The position numbers and the translations under genes were made by a program. Below, one piece after another: positions 62,858-64,000 of a stretch of 64,000 nt of DNA. Under the pieces are notes generated by a model. That model saw nothing but the letters and a program-made list of their open reading frames with translations, ran no database searches and had not been told where the DNA came from. The DNA is from Fusobacterium ulcerans (GTDB taxonomy: Bacteria; Fusobacteriota; Fusobacteriia; Fusobacteriales; Fusobacteriaceae), in NCBI RefSeq assembly GCF_003019675.1, contig NZ_CP028105.1, forward strand, positions 512,282-576,281. The letters run 5' to 3'. Within the stretch, counting starts at the first letter, position 1, and every line of letters begins with the position of its first letter.

Positions 62858-64000
62858 TTAGAAGAACAAGCTTCCTATTTGGAATATCAATACTGAAACA
62901 ACATATGGTACTACAAGCATTATTGATACTACAAAACCTAAATATTTCCATCCAAACTCTTGTTTAATTGCTGCCAGAGTTGCTACACATGGTACTACAA
63001 GAAGTATAAATGCCATAAATGAATATGCTCTTAATGGAGCTAAATTATCATTTGGCCATAAGTTTGCTGTAGCCTGTACAATTCCTCTTCCTTCTTCTTC
63101 TATTTCTTCTTCATCAGGAGTTACGAAAAGTCCTTCTAAATCAAAACTAAGCATACCTACTACTGAATCTTTCACTGCTATTCCTAAACCTTTTACCTGC
63201 TCAATAGTATCTTCTGCAAATGTTGTTGCCTCTTCTTCCTCATCACCTTCACCAGCATCCTCTAATGGAAGTACCTGAGCCATAAATCCAACTACTATTT
63301 CCTTAGCTGCGATACTTGGGGGGATAGCTGCAACAGTTTCCCATCTGTCTCCAAATCCAGTAGGTCTCATTATTGGAGCAAATGCATGTCCAAACTTAGC
63401 TATATATGATACACTTGCATCTCCTTTTCCAGGGAAATAAGTAAGTGTCCAAAGAATTATCAAAATTCCCATAATTATAGTTGTTGCTCTTTTTAAATAT
63501 TCAGATACTCTCATCCAAGTTGAATTCAAAATAACTTTTAAACTTGGAACTCTATATGGAGGAAGCTCTATTAATAAAGCTTTATTATCTGTTTTAAATC
63601 CTTTTACATTTTTAAGAGCAAGCCCTACAAGAATAGCTACAACTATTCCTAAAACATATAAAGACATAACTATTATTCCTGCTTTAGCTCCAAAGAAAGC
63701 TGCTGTAAACAGCCCATATACTGGAAGTCTAGCTCCACATGACATAAACGGCGCCATTGCTGCTGTCATTTTTCTTGAGCTTTCATCTTCCAATGTTCTT
63801 GTTGCATAAATAGCTGGTACAGAACATCCAAATCCTACTACCATAGGTACAAAAGCTTTACCATTCAATCCAAGTTTTCTCATTATTTTATCCATTAAGA
63901 AAGCTACTCTTGACATATATCCACTTTCTTCCAGTATTGCAAGGAAGAAATAAAGGAATACCATAACAGGAACGAATACTAAAACTCCTCCTACTCCTCC
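62858..64000 (-). CDS. feoB: Ferrous iron transporter FeoB, C-terminal part (5' end outside window)
   Basis: The frame is open to the window edge, about 380 residues. It contains the FeoB Gate/nucleoside-recognition core: LEESGYMSRVAFLMDKIMRK, LGLNGKAFVPMVVGFGCSVP, ATRTLEDESSRKMTA, MSCGARLPVYGLF, then the later membrane helices. The GTPase domain lies beyond the window. An unusual acidic loop (EDAGEGDEEEEATTFAEDT and PDEEEIEEEGRGI) sits between the late helices, where many FeoB proteins have only a short link. Imports Fe(II). Confidence 0.95.
   Translation of the reverse strand, partial: GGVGGVLVFVPVMVFLYFFLAILEESGYMSRVAFLMDKIMRKLGLNGKAFVPMVVGFGCSVPAIYATRTLEDESSRKMTAAMAPFMSCGARLPVYGLFTAAFFGAKAGIIVMSLYVLGIVVAILVGLALKNVKGFKTDNKALLIELPPYRVPSLKVILNSTWMRVSEYLKRATTIIMGILIILWTLTYFPGKGDASVSYIAKFGHAFAPIMRPTGFGDRWETVAAIPPSIAAKEIVVGFMAQVLPLEDAGEGDEEEEATTFAEDTIEQVKGLGIAVKDSVVGMLSFDLEGLFVTPDEEEIEEEGRGIVQATANLWPNDNLAPLRAYSFMAFILLVVPCVATLAAIKQEFGWKYLGFVVSIMLVVPYVVSVLIFQIGSLFF

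Noticed and set aside
1-64000. CRISPR arrays, tRNA/rRNA genes, prophage or plasmid functions
   Set aside because: No regularly spaced repeats, cloverleaf-like segments with CCA ends, rRNA motifs, phage structural genes or replication genes were seen. The only mobile element is the IS110 copy.

Overview
The window is a piece of a low-GC, Gram-negative-type chromosome. It carries lipopolysaccharide (LPS) assembly genes, AT-rich spacers and strong GGAGG-type ribosome binding sites. The gene content fits the Fusobacteriota, most likely Fusobacterium (varium/ulcerans/mortiferum type): smc, a TrmB-controlled glycogen operon, a CcdA-TlpA fusion, an FMN-binding flavocytochrome-like reductase, gltS-murI, nhaC, and feoB followed by a Cys-rich peptide. 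The genus is an inference from gene content and base composition.

Layout. (1) 1-5050: the 3' part of smc and an HD-domain phosphohydrolase gene, each followed by the same ~120 bp terminator-bearing sequence. (2) 5146-5436: a strong promoter, a highly structured RNA and a 38-codon hydrophobic reading frame whose stop codon lies in a terminator; I do not recognise this unit. (3) 5683-9501: redox genes, namely a CcdA-thioredoxin fusion, a nitroreductase and a secreted FMN/FAD reductase. (4) 9764-20261: a complete glycogen operon on the + strand (TrmB regulator, malQ, glgP, glgB, glgC, glgD, glgA).

(5) 20470-33161, minus strand: an O-antigen locus with flippase, Wzy-like polymerase, three GT4 glycosyltransferases, the three-enzyme UDP-L-FucNAc pathway, an initiating sugar-phosphate transferase and a WbpM/PglF-type dehydratase. 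(6) 33717-42069, minus strand: a core/outer-polysaccharide cluster with GT2, ligase-like protein, three GT9 enzymes, a WaaP/RfaY-like kinase, GT4 and LicD. (7) 42798-45386, minus strand: rmlB and a fused rmlC-rmlD for dTDP-L-rhamnose. (8) 45694-55560, minus strand: a second set of similar families (two acyltransferases, GT4, ligase-like protein, two GT2s, LicD, two kinases and a kinase fragment), interrupted by a + strand IS110-family element. Promoters and terminators scattered through (8) suggest several short transcription units.

(9) 55686-64000: DagK-like lipid kinase, gltS-murI, a lone GT9 gene, nhaC, an unknown membrane-anchored protein, a FeoB-associated Cys-rich peptide, and the 3' part of feoB.

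Together the surface genes would build an L-FucNAc-containing, probably rhamnose-containing, O-polysaccharide on a phosphorylated core that may carry phosphocholine-like groups. Repeated families and a truncated kinase indicate past duplication and exchange. Most interesting for follow-up are the structured RNA/small ORF at 5146-5436, the IS110 element with its possible bridge-RNA end, the 23-nt perfect inverted repeat beside consensus promoters at 42.3-42.7 kb, and the gene-swap scar at 54.36 kb.
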